DNA of 64,000 nt, from NCBI GenBank assembly GCA_910578715.1, contig CAJTRL010000009.1, positions 1 through 64,000 on the forward strand. Direction: 5' to 3'. The stretch is from an uncultured Lachnospiraceae bacterium (lineage in GTDB: Bacteria; Bacillota; Clostridia; Lachnospirales; Lachnospiraceae). Position 1 is the stretch's first letter. Each line of letters starts with the position of its first letter. Below, piece after piece: positions 45,444-54,487 of this stretch. Made by a program: the position numbers and the translations under genes. A model generated the notes under the pieces. The model was not told where the DNA came from and ran no database searches. It worked only from the letters and a program-made list of their open reading frames with translations.

Positions 45444-46736
45444 ATGGTTAAGGCAATCGTGGGCGCTAACTGGGGCGACGAAGGAAAAGGAAAAATTACG
45501 GATATGATGGCGGCAAAAGCCGATATCGTCATCCGCTTTCAGGGAGGCGCCAACGCGGGCCATACAATTGTAAATAATTATGGAAAATTTGCGCTGCATA
45601 CACTGCCGTCGGGCGTTTTTTACAGCCATGTGACGAGCGTTATCGGAAACGGCGTTGCGCTGAATATTCCAATTCTTTTCGGTGAAATCAAATCCATTAC
45701 GGACAGGAATGTGCCGATGCCTAAAATTCTGGTTTCCGACCGGTGCCAGATTGTGATGCCGTATCATATTCTGTTCGACCAGTATGAGGAAGAAAGGCTT
45801 GGCGGAAAATCTTTTGGCTCCACGAAATCGGGAATCGCGCCTTTTTACTCCGATAAATATGCGAAAATCGGTTTTCAGGTGAGTGAGCTTTTTGACGAAG
45901 AACTGCTTGTGGAAAAAGTGGAAAGAGTCTGTGAGACGAAGAACGTCATCCTGGAACACTTGTATCATAAACCGGTGATTCAGCCGTCGGAGCTTCTGGA
46001 GACGCTTCACCAGTACAGAGATATGATAGCGCCCTACGTCTGTGATGTGTCCGCGTATCTGGACCGGGCGTTAAGGGAAAATAAGACGATATTGCTGGAA
46101 GGCCAGCTTGGCACGCTGAAAGACCCGGACCACGGCATTTATCCGATGGTGACGTCGTCTTCCACATTAGCGGCATACGGTGCCATTGGTGCGGGGCTTC
46201 CGCCTTATGAAATCAAACAGATTGTGACCGTCTGCAAAGCCTATTCTTCCGCAGTCGGCGCAGGGGCGTTTGTCTCCGAAATTTTCGGTGAGGAAGCGGA
46301 AGAACTGAGAAGGCGCGGCGGTGACGGAGGAGAATATGGGGCGACAACAGGCCGTCCGCGCCGTATGGGATGGTTTGACTGTGTGGCATCCAAATATGGC
46401 TGCCGCTTACAGGGCGCAACCGATGTGGCTTTCACCGTTCTGGATGTGCTCGGCTATCTGGATGAGATTCCCGTCTGCGTCGGCTATGAAATCGACGGCG
46501 AAATGACGACGGACTTTCCGGTTACGGCGAAACTTGAAAAGGCAAAGCCCGTCCTGAAAAAGCTGCCGGGCTGGAAATGTGAGATACGCGGTATAAAGAA
46601 TTATGCGGAATTGCCGGAGAACTGCCGGAACTATATAGAATTTATCGAAAAACAAATCGGTTATCCGATTACAATGGTCTCAAACGGGCCGGGAAGAGAA
46701 GATATTATTTACCGGGAAAGTCCGATTGGCCGGTAA
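45444..46736 (+). CDS. purA: Adenylosuccinate synthetase
   Basis: A 430-residue GTP-dependent enzyme making adenylosuccinate from IMP and aspartate. The P-loop is GANWGDEGKGKITD, with the catalytic Asp and His in GGANAGHTI. GSTKSGIAPFYSDK, LLEGQLGTLKDPDHG and TGRPRRMGWFD follow. It starts at 45444 with GGAGG 7 bases upstream. It overlaps the convergent PBECR4 gene by 32 bases. Confidence 0.96.
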   Translation: MVKAIVGANWGDEGKGKITDMMAAKADIVIRFQGGANAGHTIVNNYGKFALHTLPSGVFYSHVTSVIGNGVALNIPILFGEIKSITDRNVPMPKILVSDRCQIVMPYHILFDQYEEERLGGKSFGSTKSGIAPFYSDKYAKIGFQVSELFDEELLVEKVERVCETKNVILEHLYHKPVIQPSELLETLHQYRDMIAPYVCDVSAYLDRALRENKTILLEGQLGTLKDPDHGIYPMVTSSSTLAAYGAIGAGLPPYEIKQIVTVCKAYSSAVGAGAFVSEIFGEEAEELRRRGGDGGEYGATTGRPRRMGWFDCVASKYGCRLQGATDVAFTVLDVLGYLDEIPVCVGYEIDGEMTTDFPVTAKLEKAKPVLKKLPGWKCEIRGIKNYAELPENCRNYIEFIEKQIGYPITMVSNGPGREDIIYRESPIGR

Positions 46737-47481
46737 GGAAAGAGGGTGGAAAGCGCAGGCGTTGGTCTGCGCTTTTTATACTATGGTGTGTATGCGGCGG
46801 AATGGTCAGTTTGTCATATAGTAAGCAAACTGTTCCGGTTTCGATATGTACTTTTTCTTTTCTTAAAATTGTCCGGGGACGCTGATTTGTCTCATAATTA
46901 CGAATTTCTTTTATGAACGCTGAGTAACAAAGGTAATTGCAATTTTGGGTTTCATCTGCGGGAACATGGAGGATAAAAATGAAACTGTTAAAGTCCCGGT
47001 GACTGGAAATCAGATAGTCGGCTTTCATGGTAGTTGAGAACGGATACAAGTGGGGTATAAATGAAAAAAGGGTGAAGTCTGTCTCAAGAATATCTTTTAG
47101 ATGAATGAGGGCGGTGAGACGGGGTTTTACAGATTGATTGAATTGACATCCTTTTTGGATTTGACTATATGTGATTTTACCATTTATAATCTGGTCTATT
47201 ATCTTTGAGGGATTATATTTGGGAAATGATATATCCTTTAAGTATTGAAAACCGGCAAGATGAGAGAAATCTTTATTAGAAAAGGTCAGGTAGAGTGTAT
47301 GTAGTTGTTTGCGATAGCCGTATGTAATCGCATATTGATATTTTGTCAATTCTTTCCAGACAATTGCTGCCTGATAAAGAATATCATTTTTTTGCTCGTA
47401 CAGAAAAGTATTCTCCTTTTGTAAAAATAGAGAGCCATGCCTGAAGCAAAGCTCTCTTTTAAGCGTTTTTGTTCGACTCAT
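46705..47481 (-). CDS. PBECR4-domain nuclease-like protein (Barnase/EndoU/ColicinE5/RelE-like)
   Basis: A 258-residue protein, AT-richer than its neighbours. LHTLYLTFSNKDFSHLAGFQYLKD, the ITYSQIQKG segment, and VKPRLTALIHL match my memory of phage-type Barnase-EndoU-ColicinE5/D-RelE-like nuclease domain 4. Such domains occur in phage and polymorphic toxin proteins. Here the domain stands alone, without secretion signal, toxin delivery domain or adjacent immunity gene. The final 30 residues are encoded opposite the end of purA and its terminator. Toxicity is inferred, not shown. Confidence 0.65.
   Translation of the reverse strand: MSRTKTLKRELCFRHGSLFLQKENTFLYEQKNDILYQAAIVWKELTKYQYAITYGYRKQLHTLYLTFSNKDFSHLAGFQYLKDISFPKYNPSKIIDQIINGKITYSQIQKGCQFNQSVKPRLTALIHLKDILETDFTLFSFIPHLYPFSTTMKADYLISSHRDFNSFIFILHVPADETQNCNYLCYSAFIKEIRNYETNQRPRTILRKEKVHIETGTVCLLYDKLTIPPHTHHSIKSADQRLRFPPSFLTGQSDFPGK
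46751..46778 (+). terminator. Intrinsic terminator after purA
   Basis: An 8-base-pair stem AAGCGCAG/CTGCGCTT with an 8-base loop and TTTTTA tail. It lies inside the 3' end of the convergent PBECR4 gene. Confidence 0.8.
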
Positions 47482-47605
47482 AGGAATCTATTCGGTTTGT
47501 GGTATACGCATAACCCACAGGCTGGCTCCATAACTGGCGGCATACCGAAACAGTCAGTTATTTCAACACCGCGATAGCTGGTCATTGCCGCTATCTTCTG
47601 TTAGT

Positions 47606-47633
47606 ATTATACCATATGTAATTTTTTAGTCAA
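47606..47633 (-). promoter_or_regulatory. Promoter of the PBECR4 gene
   Basis: On the minus strand, TTGACT and TATAAT are separated by 16 bases, close to consensus. It leaves a leader of about 118 bases containing a GATAGC...GCTATC hairpin. The rest of the gap to sufC (47634-47863) shows no gene or clear regulatory site. Confidence 0.7.
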
Positions 47634-47863
47634 TCGTTTTTAATCTTTTTGTAATGCCCTTTTTCTGTGCCCTCGCGGGCTGTTTCAACGCCTTTCAGAC
47701 GGCCCTTTTCTCACCGTTTATCCAAAACTTTTCTCCTTTTTAGCAGATTTTCCATAAAAATATTTGCACAGACGGAAGAAAAGCGATATGATAAGGTATT
47801 GAAAAAGCTCCGGCGGATATCTGTGTATTTCCGGCCGGGCGGAAATGGAGAATAACGGTTATT

Positions 47864-48631
47864 ATGCTGGAATTAAAAAATATTTCTTTTGAAGTTTCCG
47901 AAGAAGAAAACCAGAAAGAAATTGTCCGCGATATCAGCCTGACGGTAGAAAATAGCAAATTTACGGTTATTACCGGGCCGAACGGCAGCGGCAAGTCTAC
48001 GCTGGCAAGGCTGATTGCGGGGATAGAAAAACCGACTTCCGGCCGGATTTATTTAGACGGAGTCGATATTACGGAAAAAAACATTACGGAGCGCGCACAG
48101 ATGGGAATCGGCTATGCTTTTCAGCAGCCCGTGCGGTTCAAGGGACTTGAAGTGGTCGATTTGCTCAGAATCGCATCCGGGAGACAGCTTTCCGTTGCGG
48201 ATGCCTGTGCCTGTCTTTCGGAAGTAGGACTCTGTGCCAGAGACTATATCAGGAGGGAAGTCAATGCGAGCCTTTCCGGAGGCGAACTGAAACGCATCGA
48301 AATCGCGACGGTACTTGCAAGGGGCAGCAGACTGTCCGTATTCGATGAACCGGAGGCCGGAATCGACCTCTGGAGCTTTCAGAACCTGATTCAGGTTTTT
48401 GAGCGGATGCAGAAAAGAAATCAGGATGGTTCGATTCTTGTTATCTCGCATCAGGAACGCATTTTAAACATTGCGGATGAAATTATCGTAGTCGCGGACG
48501 GAAGGGTTGCCAAACGGGGAACACGGGAAGAGATTCTGCCGGGACTGCTTGGAACTTCTGCGGCGGTTTCTCAATGTACGGGCAGTGAATCATTTTTAAG
48601 GCAGCAAAAAATACCGTCTGAGAAATTTTAG
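47864..48631 (+). CDS. sufC: Fe-S cluster assembly ATPase SufC
   Basis: A 255-residue cytosolic ABC ATPase. Walker A is GPNGSGKSTLA, the Q-loop is YAFQQPVRFKG, the signature is SLSGGELKRIEIA, and Walker B is LSVFDEPEAGIDLW. The DEPEAGID variant is typical of the short SufC of minimal systems. It partners the single SufB/D-like scaffold directly downstream. There is no SufS, SufU or SufE nearby. Confidence 0.88.
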   Translation: MLELKNISFEVSEEENQKEIVRDISLTVENSKFTVITGPNGSGKSTLARLIAGIEKPTSGRIYLDGVDITEKNITERAQMGIGYAFQQPVRFKGLEVVDLLRIASGRQLSVADACACLSEVGLCARDYIRREVNASLSGGELKRIEIATVLARGSRLSVFDEPEAGIDLWSFQNLIQVFERMQKRNQDGSILVISHQERILNIADEIIVVADGRVAKRGTREEILPGLLGTSAAVSQCTGSESFLRQQKIPSEKF

Positions 48632-48670
48632 TTATTTCCAATATATAAGCAGAACGAAAGGAGTAATCCG

Positions 48671-49591
48671 ATGATTGATACAATACAGAAACGGCTTCTG
48701 GAGGAAGTTGCGGATTTGCACGAAGTGCCGGAAGGCGCATATAATATCCGGGCGAACGGCCGGCTCGATTCGCGGAACACGACGGCCAACATCGATATCG
48801 TTTCCAAACAGGATGTGAGCGGCATTGACATTCATATCAAACCGGGAACAAAAAACGAGAGCGTGCATATTCCGGTCGTTTTAAGTCAGAGCGGCCTGAA
48901 AGAAATGGTCTATAACGATTTTTATGTCGGGGAAGGCGCCGATGTAACGATTGTAGCGGGATGCGGCATTGATAACTGCGGTGTACAGGATTCGGAGCAC
49001 GACGGCGTGCACCGCTTTTATCTGGGAAAAAATGCAAAAGTAAAATATGTGGAAAAGCATTACGGTTCCGGAGGCGGGAGCGGAAAACGCATTATGAATC
49101 CGGGGACGGAAGTCTATATGGAAGAGGACAGCTTCATGGAAATGGAGATGGTGCAGATTAAAGGCGTGGATTCTACCGCAAGGACGACGACGGCGAAACT
49201 GGAAGCCGGGGCGAAGCTCGTCGTCCGGGAAAGGCTGATGACCCATGAAGACCAGCAGGCGGTCAGCAGTTATGAAGTGTATCTGAACGGAAAAGACGCC
49301 AGCGCGGATATCGTTTCCCGCTCGGTCGCAAGAGATACTTCTTATCAGAAGTTCGATTCCCGCATCATCGGAAACGTGTCATGCAGCGGGCATACGGAAT
49401 GCGATGCGATTATCATGGATGACGCCCGTATTCTTGCGATACCGCAGCTTGAGGCAAACGATGTGGATGCGGCGCTGATTCACGAGGCGGCAATCGGCAA
49501 GATTGCCGGGGAGCAGATTGTCAAGCTGATGACGCTCGGCCTGACCGAGGCGGAGGCGGAAGAGCAGATTATTAACGGGTTTTTGAAATAA
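48671..49591 (+). CDS. sufB: Minimal SufB/SufD-like Fe-S scaffold
   Basis: A 306-residue beta-helix scaffold, much shorter than canonical SufB (about 465) because the N-terminal region is missing. The core has TIVAGCGIDNCGVQDSEHDG with potential ligand Cys, SRSVARDTSYQKFDSRIIG, and HTECDAIIMDDARILAIPQL. The C-terminal LIHEAAIGKIAGEQIVKLM is a SufB/D hallmark. With SufC it forms the two-gene system found in archaea and anaerobes and considered ancestral. Confidence 0.87.
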   Translation: MIDTIQKRLLEEVADLHEVPEGAYNIRANGRLDSRNTTANIDIVSKQDVSGIDIHIKPGTKNESVHIPVVLSQSGLKEMVYNDFYVGEGADVTIVAGCGIDNCGVQDSEHDGVHRFYLGKNAKVKYVEKHYGSGGGSGKRIMNPGTEVYMEEDSFMEMEMVQIKGVDSTARTTTAKLEAGAKLVVRERLMTHEDQQAVSSYEVYLNGKDASADIVSRSVARDTSYQKFDSRIIGNVSCSGHTECDAIIMDDARILAIPQLEANDVDAALIHEAAIGKIAGEQIVKLMTLGLTEAEAEEQIINGFLK

Positions 49592-49610
49592 AATAGCACA
49601 CGGAAGTTAC

Positions 49611-49656
49611 AAAATAGGAAAGTGACAGGGTATCAGTGCACTTTCCTATTTTTTGT
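49611..49656. terminator. Terminator after sufB, possibly bidirectional
   Basis: A 14-base-pair stem AAAATAGGAAAGTG/CACTTTCCTATTTT around a 14-base loop, with T-runs readable on both strands. Confidence 0.88.
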
Positions 49657-49682
49657 GAAAATTTAGGGGCAGGCATGAATAC

Positions 49683-49876
49683 GATACACTACACGGAAGG
49701 GCGGCGGAAAAATGATACACTAAATCCGAAAGAACATTCTTTTTATCCGAAAGTTCCGGAAAATTATAAAAATTGTGCAATATAGTATAATAAAATTGAA
49801 AATAAAACAATACACTATGCTTTTTGACAACAAAAAAGGGAAATGATAGATTTTTAATTGTATAAAGTGTATCATT
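49683..49876. promoter_or_regulatory. Regulatory region with four ATACACT boxes and a promoter
   Basis: GATACACT occurs at 49683, AATGATACACT at 49711-49721, ATACACT at 49810-49816, and the inverted AGTGTATCATT at 49866-49876. A promoter TTGACA-N17-TAGATT (49824-49852) sits between the last two. A second possible -10 TATAAT is at 49786. The boxes are a plausible operator for the PTS operon. No sigma-54 -24/-12 element is seen. Confidence 0.55.
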
Positions 49877-49930
49877 TCTTTTTGGAATATACGGATTGAA
49901 ACAGGCGTAGGAAGAGGGGGAATTGGGGAT

Positions 49931-52507
49931 ATGAAATCCAATAAAGAAAAAGTATATGACTTTATCAGATTGCACGATACAGATGAAAAAAGCGGAGGCG
50001 TATCGACCGCTTATATCGCGGAGGCGTTCAGTATGCAGCGGACAAATGTCAGCCGGATTCTGAATGCGCTGGTTCAGGAAGGAAAAATTCATAAGACGGT
50101 TGGAAGACCGGTTTTATATCGGGGCGGGTCGCCTGAAGAGAAGAGAGCGGAGGACTGTTTCGCGGAACTCATTGGCAAAGACGGGAGTTTAAGACACGCG
50201 GTTCAGCTGATGAAGGCAGCGGTCTTATATCCGAAGAAGAGCCTGAATACTATCATTGTGGGAGCGCGGGGAACGGGAAAACGCCGTATGGCGGAACTGA
50301 TGTACCAATATGCGGCAGCCTGTCGGCGGCTTCCGGAAAATGCGGCTTATATTCAAATGAACTGCAGGGATTTTTCCGGTGCAGAGAAACGGGCGGAAGC
50401 GGAACTGTTCGGGGAAAACAGAAACGGCGGGCTGTGGAAACAGGCGGAGAGAGGTATGCTGTATCTGGATAATGTTCAGTATCTGGGAGGCGGACTGCGC
50501 AGATTTCTGGCGGGACGGATTCAGGAAGAAGGAGACGGTCCTGTTGTAATCATTAGCTGTACGGAGGAATCGCAGATTGCTGAAGAGGAGGTTTTGGCGA
50601 AATTTCCGATGATAATCCATCTTCCCACGCTGGCGGAACGTCCGATTACGGAGCGCATGGAGATGATTCAGAGTCTTTTTTCCAGAGAGGCGTCCCGTAT
50701 CGGGAGAAGACTGATTGTAAAAGAAGAGCTTTTCCGGTGTCTTCTGTTCTATGACTGTGAAGCCAATTATCACCAGCTGAAGGGAGATATCCGAATCGGA
50801 TGCGCTAATGCCTATGTGAGGGAATACCGGAGCCGGGAGGATATTCTGTTATATATCAGTGATTTTGAACACCGCGTGCGCGGCGGCCTTCTTCGGTGGG
50901 GGACGAAAAGCGCTGAACTGGACAGGCTTTTACCGGGAAACTGCAGTTATTCTTTTGACGGAAACCGGATATATGTACAGGAGGATGAAGAGGGAAATCT
51001 ATATGAGCGGCTGCATAAAAAGGCTATGGCGCTGGATGCGGAAGGACTGACACAGGAGGAAATCTATCCGATTCTGAGCGAGGAGGTAGAGCGTTCTTTT
51101 GGGCAGTATCAAAAGGAACTTGTGAAAGAAGTGGGTAACAGGGAACAGCTGGCGGTACTGGTGGAACGGCGGCTGGTGGAACTGGTGGATATTTTTATGC
51201 GGCGGGCGGAGACGGAACTTGCCAGAACGCTTGACGATAACATATTTTATGGATTGTGTCTGCATTTGAAATCTGTGTTGTCGGGAAAAGTTGGAAAAAA
51301 TTTTGCAGACAAAGGACAAATGGCCCGGTTCCGGCAGATGCACCAGAGGGAATACGGACTGGGCGCTGAACTGGCAGAACGCATCTATGCAGCATATGGA
51401 ACGATGCTCCCGGAAGAAGAAATTATTTTGATTACGATGTTCCTCTGCTATGAAATACCGATGGCACAGCAGAATGGAAGTCCGGTGATTTTGTTTGCAT
51501 TTTATGGGGAAGGAATTGCGTCGTCTATCGTAAATACGATTGTCGGCCTGACGCATTTTGAAAATGTGTATTCTTTTGAACTGATTTATGCGGCAGATAA
51601 GAAACAGAACTATGATTCACTGAAACGCTGTATATCGGAGATTCACCGGGGAAAAGGTGTATACGTTGTATATGACGGTGATTTTTTGCCGGAAATGCTG
51701 GATGAAATCGCAGAAGATACCGGAATCCTGATAAGGCAGTTTCCGGCTCCGGTTACAACGATGGGAATCGAGCTGGCGCGAAAGGCGTTTTCCGGCATTG
51801 CGCCGGATGAGGCTTATCAGGAAGTGCTGTGCGGAATCAACGCATTTGCAAAAGAACACAGAAACTATATTGTAACTTTGTGCACGACAGGTAAAGGAGG
51901 AGCGGAGGAAATCAAAAATTATATTGAACGCTATGGCGAACTGGAAAATATACAGGTAATTCCGTTGTCCATGAATGACCGGGCGGCATTAAAAGAGGCA
52001 TTCCGCCGTCTGCTCCGAAAGGGAACGATTCGCTGTGTGGTCGGAACTTACGACCCGAAACTGTTTTCCATTCCGTTTTGTTCCGTAGGAGAAGTATTCC
52101 GCACACCGAAAGAACGGCTTCCTGCGCTGCTGCGCGCGGAACGGATGCTCAAGGAACAGCTGGATTACACGGCAATTTTTGAGTATTTGGGGCAGCAGCT
52201 TGTACATGTGGATATTGCACGGCTGGAGAAAGTTCTTTTAGAAGTATTAAAGGAAATCAATAAAACGTTGGGAGAAATGTCGCTGGACACGGAAGCGGGA
52301 CTGCTGCTGCATCTTGCCTGCTGCATCGACCGCCTGAAGGGGAATGGCGTTTCTCCGGTCAATCCCCGGAAGGCGGCAATTTTAAACTCGCACGGGAAAG
52401 AATTCCGGCGGCTGTTAAAACTGTTAAGACCTCTGGAAAAGAATTTTCATATTATCATAAATGACGATGAAGCGGCAAATATACTGGCCATTATTTATCA
52501 TTTATAG
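49931..52507 (+). CDS. LevR-like PTS-controlled regulator with degraded AAA+ domain
   Basis: An 858-residue regulator. A winged helix (residues about 1-65, STAYIAEAFSMQRTNVSRIL) is followed by an AAA+ domain with P-loop GARGTGKR, PRD1 (about 385-520), an EIIA-Man-like domain (about 525-660), and PRD2 (about 740-855). The GAFTGA loop for sigma-54 contact is missing: ELFGENRN leads directly to GGLWKQ. Walker B is MLYLDNVQ instead of LDE. The EIIA-Man site carries Tyr/Glu where His is expected. It probably controls the operon it heads, but perhaps not through sigma-54. Confidence 0.85.
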   Translation: MKSNKEKVYDFIRLHDTDEKSGGVSTAYIAEAFSMQRTNVSRILNALVQEGKIHKTVGRPVLYRGGSPEEKRAEDCFAELIGKDGSLRHAVQLMKAAVLYPKKSLNTIIVGARGTGKRRMAELMYQYAAACRRLPENAAYIQMNCRDFSGAEKRAEAELFGENRNGGLWKQAERGMLYLDNVQYLGGGLRRFLAGRIQEEGDGPVVIISCTEESQIAEEEVLAKFPMIIHLPTLAERPITERMEMIQSLFSREASRIGRRLIVKEELFRCLLFYDCEANYHQLKGDIRIGCANAYVREYRSREDILLYISDFEHRVRGGLLRWGTKSAELDRLLPGNCSYSFDGNRIYVQEDEEGNLYERLHKKAMALDAEGLTQEEIYPILSEEVERSFGQYQKELVKEVGNREQLAVLVERRLVELVDIFMRRAETELARTLDDNIFYGLCLHLKSVLSGKVGKNFADKGQMARFRQMHQREYGLGAELAERIYAAYGTMLPEEEIILITMFLCYEIPMAQQNGSPVILFAFYGEGIASSIVNTIVGLTHFENVYSFELIYAADKKQNYDSLKRCISEIHRGKGVYVVYDGDFLPEMLDEIAEDTGILIRQFPAPVTTMGIELARKAFSGIAPDEAYQEVLCGINAFAKEHRNYIVTLCTTGKGGAEEIKNYIERYGELENIQVIPLSMNDRAALKEAFRRLLRKGTIRCVVGTYDPKLFSIPFCSVGEVFRTPKERLPALLRAERMLKEQLDYTAIFEYLGQQLVHVDIARLEKVLLEVLKEINKTLGEMSLDTEAGLLLHLACCIDRLKGNGVSPVNPRKAAILNSHGKEFRRLLKLLRPLEKNFHIIINDDEAANILAIIYHL

Positions 52508-52522
52508 AAGGAGGATGGGAAT

Positions 52523-52855
52523 ATGGATGAAACTGTTTGTGAAAAACTTGAAGAGCTCGCAATGGTAATCATTGCCAATTCGGGAGCGGCCCGTTCAGGG
52601 GCATTTGAAGCGCTTAACGAGGCCAGAAACGGAAAGTATGAAAGCGCGGAAGCGTTTATGAAAAACGCAGAGGAAAGTATGCAGAAAGCGCATGAAGCAC
52701 ACCGTGTACTGCTTCAGATGGATGCGTCCGGACAGGTAACGCAGACGGGCATTCTGCTCTGCCACGCCCAGGACCATTTGATGGGAAGCGCGTTAGCAAA
52801 GGATTTAATTTCAGAGATGATTTTGATGTATCGGGAAATGAGACAGGGGGGATGA
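52523..52855 (+). CDS. PTS lactose/cellobiose-family IIA component
   Basis: A 110-residue cytosolic phosphocarrier, three-helix type. The phosphorylated His lies in LLCHAQDHLM near residue 75. MVIIANSGAARSGAFEALNEA and MQKAHEAH are family features. AAGGAGG is 7-8 bases upstream. Its stop overlaps the IIB start. Confidence 0.93.
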   Translation: MDETVCEKLEELAMVIIANSGAARSGAFEALNEARNGKYESAEAFMKNAEESMQKAHEAHRVLLQMDASGQVTQTGILLCHAQDHLMGSALAKDLISEMILMYREMRQGG

Positions 52856-53157
52856 GCATGGAGCGTAAAATTTTGTTAATCTGTGCGGGCGGGATGTCAA
52901 CGGGCATTCTGATGAAAAAAATGGAACAGTATGCCGCAGAACATGGAATCGCGCTGCAGGTTGAAGCGGTCGGCATGTCCGCTTATGAGGATGTCTGTCA
53001 TCAATATGATGTCATTTTATTAGGTCCTCAGGTGTCATACAAAAAGGCAGAAATTGAGCAGACATCGCAGATGCCGCTGGCGGTCATCGCAGCTTATGAC
53101 TATGCGGTGGGGAATGTTGCAAATATTATGAAACAGGTTGATGAAATATATCCGTAG
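52852..53157 (+). CDS. PTS lactose/cellobiose-family IIB component
   Basis: A 101-residue protein. The phosphorylated Cys is in ILLICAGGMSTGILMKKM near residue 9. DVILLGPQVSYKKAEI is the second family motif. ATG overlaps the IIA stop (ATGA). It accepts phosphate from IIA and passes it to the sugar bound by IIC. Confidence 0.93.
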   Translation: MSMERKILLICAGGMSTGILMKKMEQYAAEHGIALQVEAVGMSAYEDVCHQYDVILLGPQVSYKKAEIEQTSQMPLAVIAAYDYAVGNVANIMKQVDEIYP

Positions 53158-53200
53158 ATTACATAACGAAAAACAGTTTTTGTTGAGAGAGGAGCAGTAT

Positions 53201-54487
53201 ATGGGGAACTTATATGAAAGCAAGGCCATGCAGAAAGTGAGGCAGATTGGAGAGAAGTTTGCGGGGAACAAGGCGATTGCCTCGGTATCGGCCGGGATGA
53301 TGGTAGCGATGGGGATTATACTGATTGGCGCGGTCGCGCAGCTTGTTGCGATTATCCCGACATTTTTCAAATTATATACAACGGAGGATACGGTCTATAA
53401 AACATTGATGGTGCCTTATGATTTGTCTATGGGACTAATTTCCGTTTATATGGCATTTACAATCGCATATTCTTATGCGAAGTCTTTGAAGATGCAGGCC
53501 GTGACGAACGCGCTCAATGCGATGCTTGTATTTCTGATTGTCGCGGCGCCGATAAAGACCGTAGAGCTGGCGGACGGCTCGACTTTTACCGGAATTGACA
53601 ATTCCTGTCTCGGGGCTGTCGGAATGTTTACGGCAATCCTGATTTCACTCTGTACGGTGAAACTGGCGCATTTTTGTGAAAAACGACATCTGATGATACG
53701 GATGCCGGATGCCGTGCCCAAATTTTTACAGGACACGTTCGCATCACTGATTCCTTTGATTATCAATATTATTATCTGGCACACGATAGGAAGTATCTGT
53801 ACGGGTGTGATGACCATCAGCCTTCCTTATGCGCTTTCTTATCTGTTATCCGCACCGCTAGGCGCATTGACGAGCGTTCCCGGCATTATTATCGTCGTAT
53901 TTTTTGCCAATCTGTTATGGACTTTTGGAATTCACGGGACGATGGTAGTCTATATTGCGATTATGCCGGCACTGATGGAGTATATTGCAACAAACGGCGC
54001 GCTGATGTCCGAAGGAAAAGCGCTTCTGTTTGTACCGGTTGCGCTGTTTGGCATTATGAACTGCTGCGGCGGGACGGGTAACACGCTGGCGCTCTGCGTT
54101 ATGGGACTGTTTTCCAAATCGGAACAGATTAAGGCGGTCAGCAGGGCGGCGATTGTACCCGGTATTTTCAATATCAATGAACCGGCGACATTTGGATATC
54201 CGATTATGTATAATCCGGTTCTGGCAATTCCTTTTATCTTCAATCCGCTGATTACGATGTTTTTGTGCTATTTCGGTTATCTGGCAGGATTGTTCAAACC
54301 GTCTTTTACAATGATTACGGCAACGCTTCCGGTAGGCGTATCTCCTTACCTGTGTACGCTTTCCTGGACAAATATTCTGATTCCGGTCATTGCCTTTGCG
54401 GTAGCCTGGTTAGTGTACTGGCCATTCTTTAAAGTATATGAAAAGCAGCTTATGGAAAAGGAGGCCGCGAATGTCGAAGGAGCATAG
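53201..54487 (+). CDS. PTS lactose/cellobiose-family IIC permease
   Basis: A 428-residue sugar channel with about 10 helices. The family motif GIFNINEPATFGYPIMYNP lies near residue 320, and LLWTFGIHGTMVVYIAIMP earlier. The start at 53201 was chosen because GAGAGGAG lies 7 bases upstream; an upstream frame overlapping IIB is not credible. The sugar is probably a beta-glucoside disaccharide, judged by the GH1 gene. Confidence 0.93.
   Translation: MGNLYESKAMQKVRQIGEKFAGNKAIASVSAGMMVAMGIILIGAVAQLVAIIPTFFKLYTTEDTVYKTLMVPYDLSMGLISVYMAFTIAYSYAKSLKMQAVTNALNAMLVFLIVAAPIKTVELADGSTFTGIDNSCLGAVGMFTAILISLCTVKLAHFCEKRHLMIRMPDAVPKFLQDTFASLIPLIINIIIWHTIGSICTGVMTISLPYALSYLLSAPLGALTSVPGIIIVVFFANLLWTFGIHGTMVVYIAIMPALMEYIATNGALMSEGKALLFVPVALFGIMNCCGGTGNTLALCVMGLFSKSEQIKAVSRAAIVPGIFNINEPATFGYPIMYNPVLAIPFIFNPLITMFLCYFGYLAGLFKPSFTMITATLPVGVSPYLCTLSWTNILIPVIAFAVAWLVYWPFFKVYEKQLMEKEAANVEGA

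Noticed and set aside
49592..49930. Sigma-54 promoter expected upstream of a LevR-type operon
   Set aside because: No GG-N10-GC pair with the -24/-12 consensus was found; a TTGACA-type promoter is present instead.
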